Shown in pieces: positions 20,366 to 20,844 of a stretch of DNA of 20,844 nt (position 1 is the first letter of the stretch; each line of letters begins with the position of its first letter). This stretch comes from a virus. Under the pieces are notes generated by a model. The model was given only the letters and a program-made list of their open reading frames with translations, did not search any database and was not told the DNA's origin. The translations under genes were made by a program, and so were the position numbers. Location: positions 1-20,844 of the IMG/VR virus record IMGVR_UViG_3300033149_000625, one strand, 5' to 3'.

Positions 20366-20844
20366 TACGGCGTTGTACAACCTTTTACGGTTGTAATATT
20401 ACCTGTTAATCTTGGCAAAATCATATTAAGGTATTTTCTACCATAACTTGACCCTGCGTAAAATCCTAATATCGGATCGTCTAATTGCCATTGTGGTATA
20501 GAATAGCTTTCAGATACATTGCCAACACTTCTTGAATTTACCAGCCCTGCTTGCGTACCACTTTGACCGCCCGCATTTAAATCATTTACTAGATAATGAG
20601 CTGCTAGATACAAGTAGCCTAGTATAATATCAGCATTATCATCAAACAAAGCATCATTAAAAGTAATACATGCCTCTGCGTAAGCATTAGTAATATCTAA
20701 ATCACTAACTAAGCCTACATTACTAATCTCTTTCCAATCATTTATATTGGTTGGGAGGTTTCCTATAACCCCATCATTTAAGCATTGGTAAAACCTCTTG
20801 TTGACATCGTAAAAAACTTGGTCACCTGTATTATAGGTAGAACC
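20365..20844 (-). CDS. DUF4054 family head-tail connector (partial, N-terminus outside)
   Basis: At least 159 residues; the frame is open to the right edge, so the start is not in the window and the internal TTG at 20649 should not be taken as a start. The visible N-terminal part (GSTYNTGDQVFYDVNKRFYQ to the NDWKEI block) has the Y/G/W spacing of CBM5/12-like modules and resembles the block in the two fibres. The rest matches DUF4054: ITNAYAEACITFNDALFDD, GYLYLAAHYLVNDLNAGG, GLVNSRSVGNVSESYSIPQW, DDPILGFYAGSSYGRKYLNM and a terminal TVKGCTTP. Known: DUF4054 proteins are adaptor-type connector components encoded near the major capsid gene. Confidence 0.8.
   Translation of the reverse strand, partial: GSTYNTGDQVFYDVNKRFYQCLNDGVIGNLPTNINDWKEISNVGLVSDLDITNAYAEACITFNDALFDDNADIILGYLYLAAHYLVNDLNAGGQSGTQAGLVNSRSVGNVSESYSIPQWQLDDPILGFYAGSSYGRKYLNMILPRLTGNITTVKGCTTP

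Noticed and set aside
20366-20380. TTG start for the gp10-like gene
   Set aside because: The ATG at 20365 forms the TAATG overlap used throughout this operon, and the family signature begins after it.
20365-20649. Separate 94-residue gene starting at TTG 20649
   Set aside because: The frame is open without a stop to the window edge and its upstream part fits the DUF4054 protein, so TTG is an internal codon.
1-20844. tRNA genes, CRISPR arrays, insertion sequences, attachment sites
   Set aside because: None recognised by eye: no cloverleaf-like sequence, no evenly spaced repeats, no transposase or integrase frame. Genes or the short gaps described cover the window, and no stretch over 300 bp lacks a gene.

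Overview
The window is part of the genome of a contractile-tailed bacteriophage or prophage. It is AT-rich (roughly one third G+C by eye) and uses the standard bacterial code. The host is very probably Gram-negative, because the lysis region carries an overlapping inner/outer-membrane spanin pair with a lipobox and a predicted secreted outer-membrane beta-barrel. I cannot name the host from the sequence. No integrase, tRNA, rRNA, CRISPR array or insertion sequence is visible.

Layout. At the left edge two plus-strand genes, the tail end of a single-stranded DNA-binding protein and a DUF1064 nuclease-like protein, belong to an early/replication module. They converge, with a 4-bp stop-stop overlap, on a late operon that fills the rest of the window on the minus strand. 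Read from the right edge (20844) leftward, the operon gives: a head-tail connector (DUF4054), a gp10-like tail-completion protein, a 58-residue unknown, a head-closure-like protein, a neck/tail-terminator protein, the tail sheath (DUF3383), the tail tube, and two tail-assembly chaperone reading frames joined by a probable programmed -1 frameshift. These are followed by the tape measure (interrupted by a 1-nt frameshift), a Dit-like protein, a Pam3-type hub plug, a gp27-like hub, a Gp138-type spike, a gp25-like wedge, baseplate J and a DUF2612 baseplate protein. Next come two fibre/chaperone pairs, a permuted NlpC/P60 enzyme, three membrane or secreted unknowns, a holin candidate, spanins, T4-type lysozyme, a tiny Trp-rich protein, another fibre and a BspA-like leucine-rich-repeat protein.

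Almost every late gene is joined to its neighbour by ATGA or TAATG overlaps, so the proteins are probably made by translational coupling. Shine-Dalgarno sequences are mostly weak or absent, and the few real gaps carry a TTAAATAAA-like AT leader.

The main departure from a plain tail operon is a plus-strand moron between the tape-measure and Dit-like genes (about 14247-14910). It has its own sigma70-like promoter over a dyad (a likely operator), a small ADP-ribosyltransferase-like protein and a coupled signal-peptide protein. The promoter region starts with a 31-bp sequence that recurs with one mismatch at 11094-11124, where a near-consensus plus-strand promoter faces into the tail genes with no sense gene after it. 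The second accessory region is 3777-5788, where uncharacterised membrane, secreted and beta-barrel proteins sit between the fibre and lysis genes.
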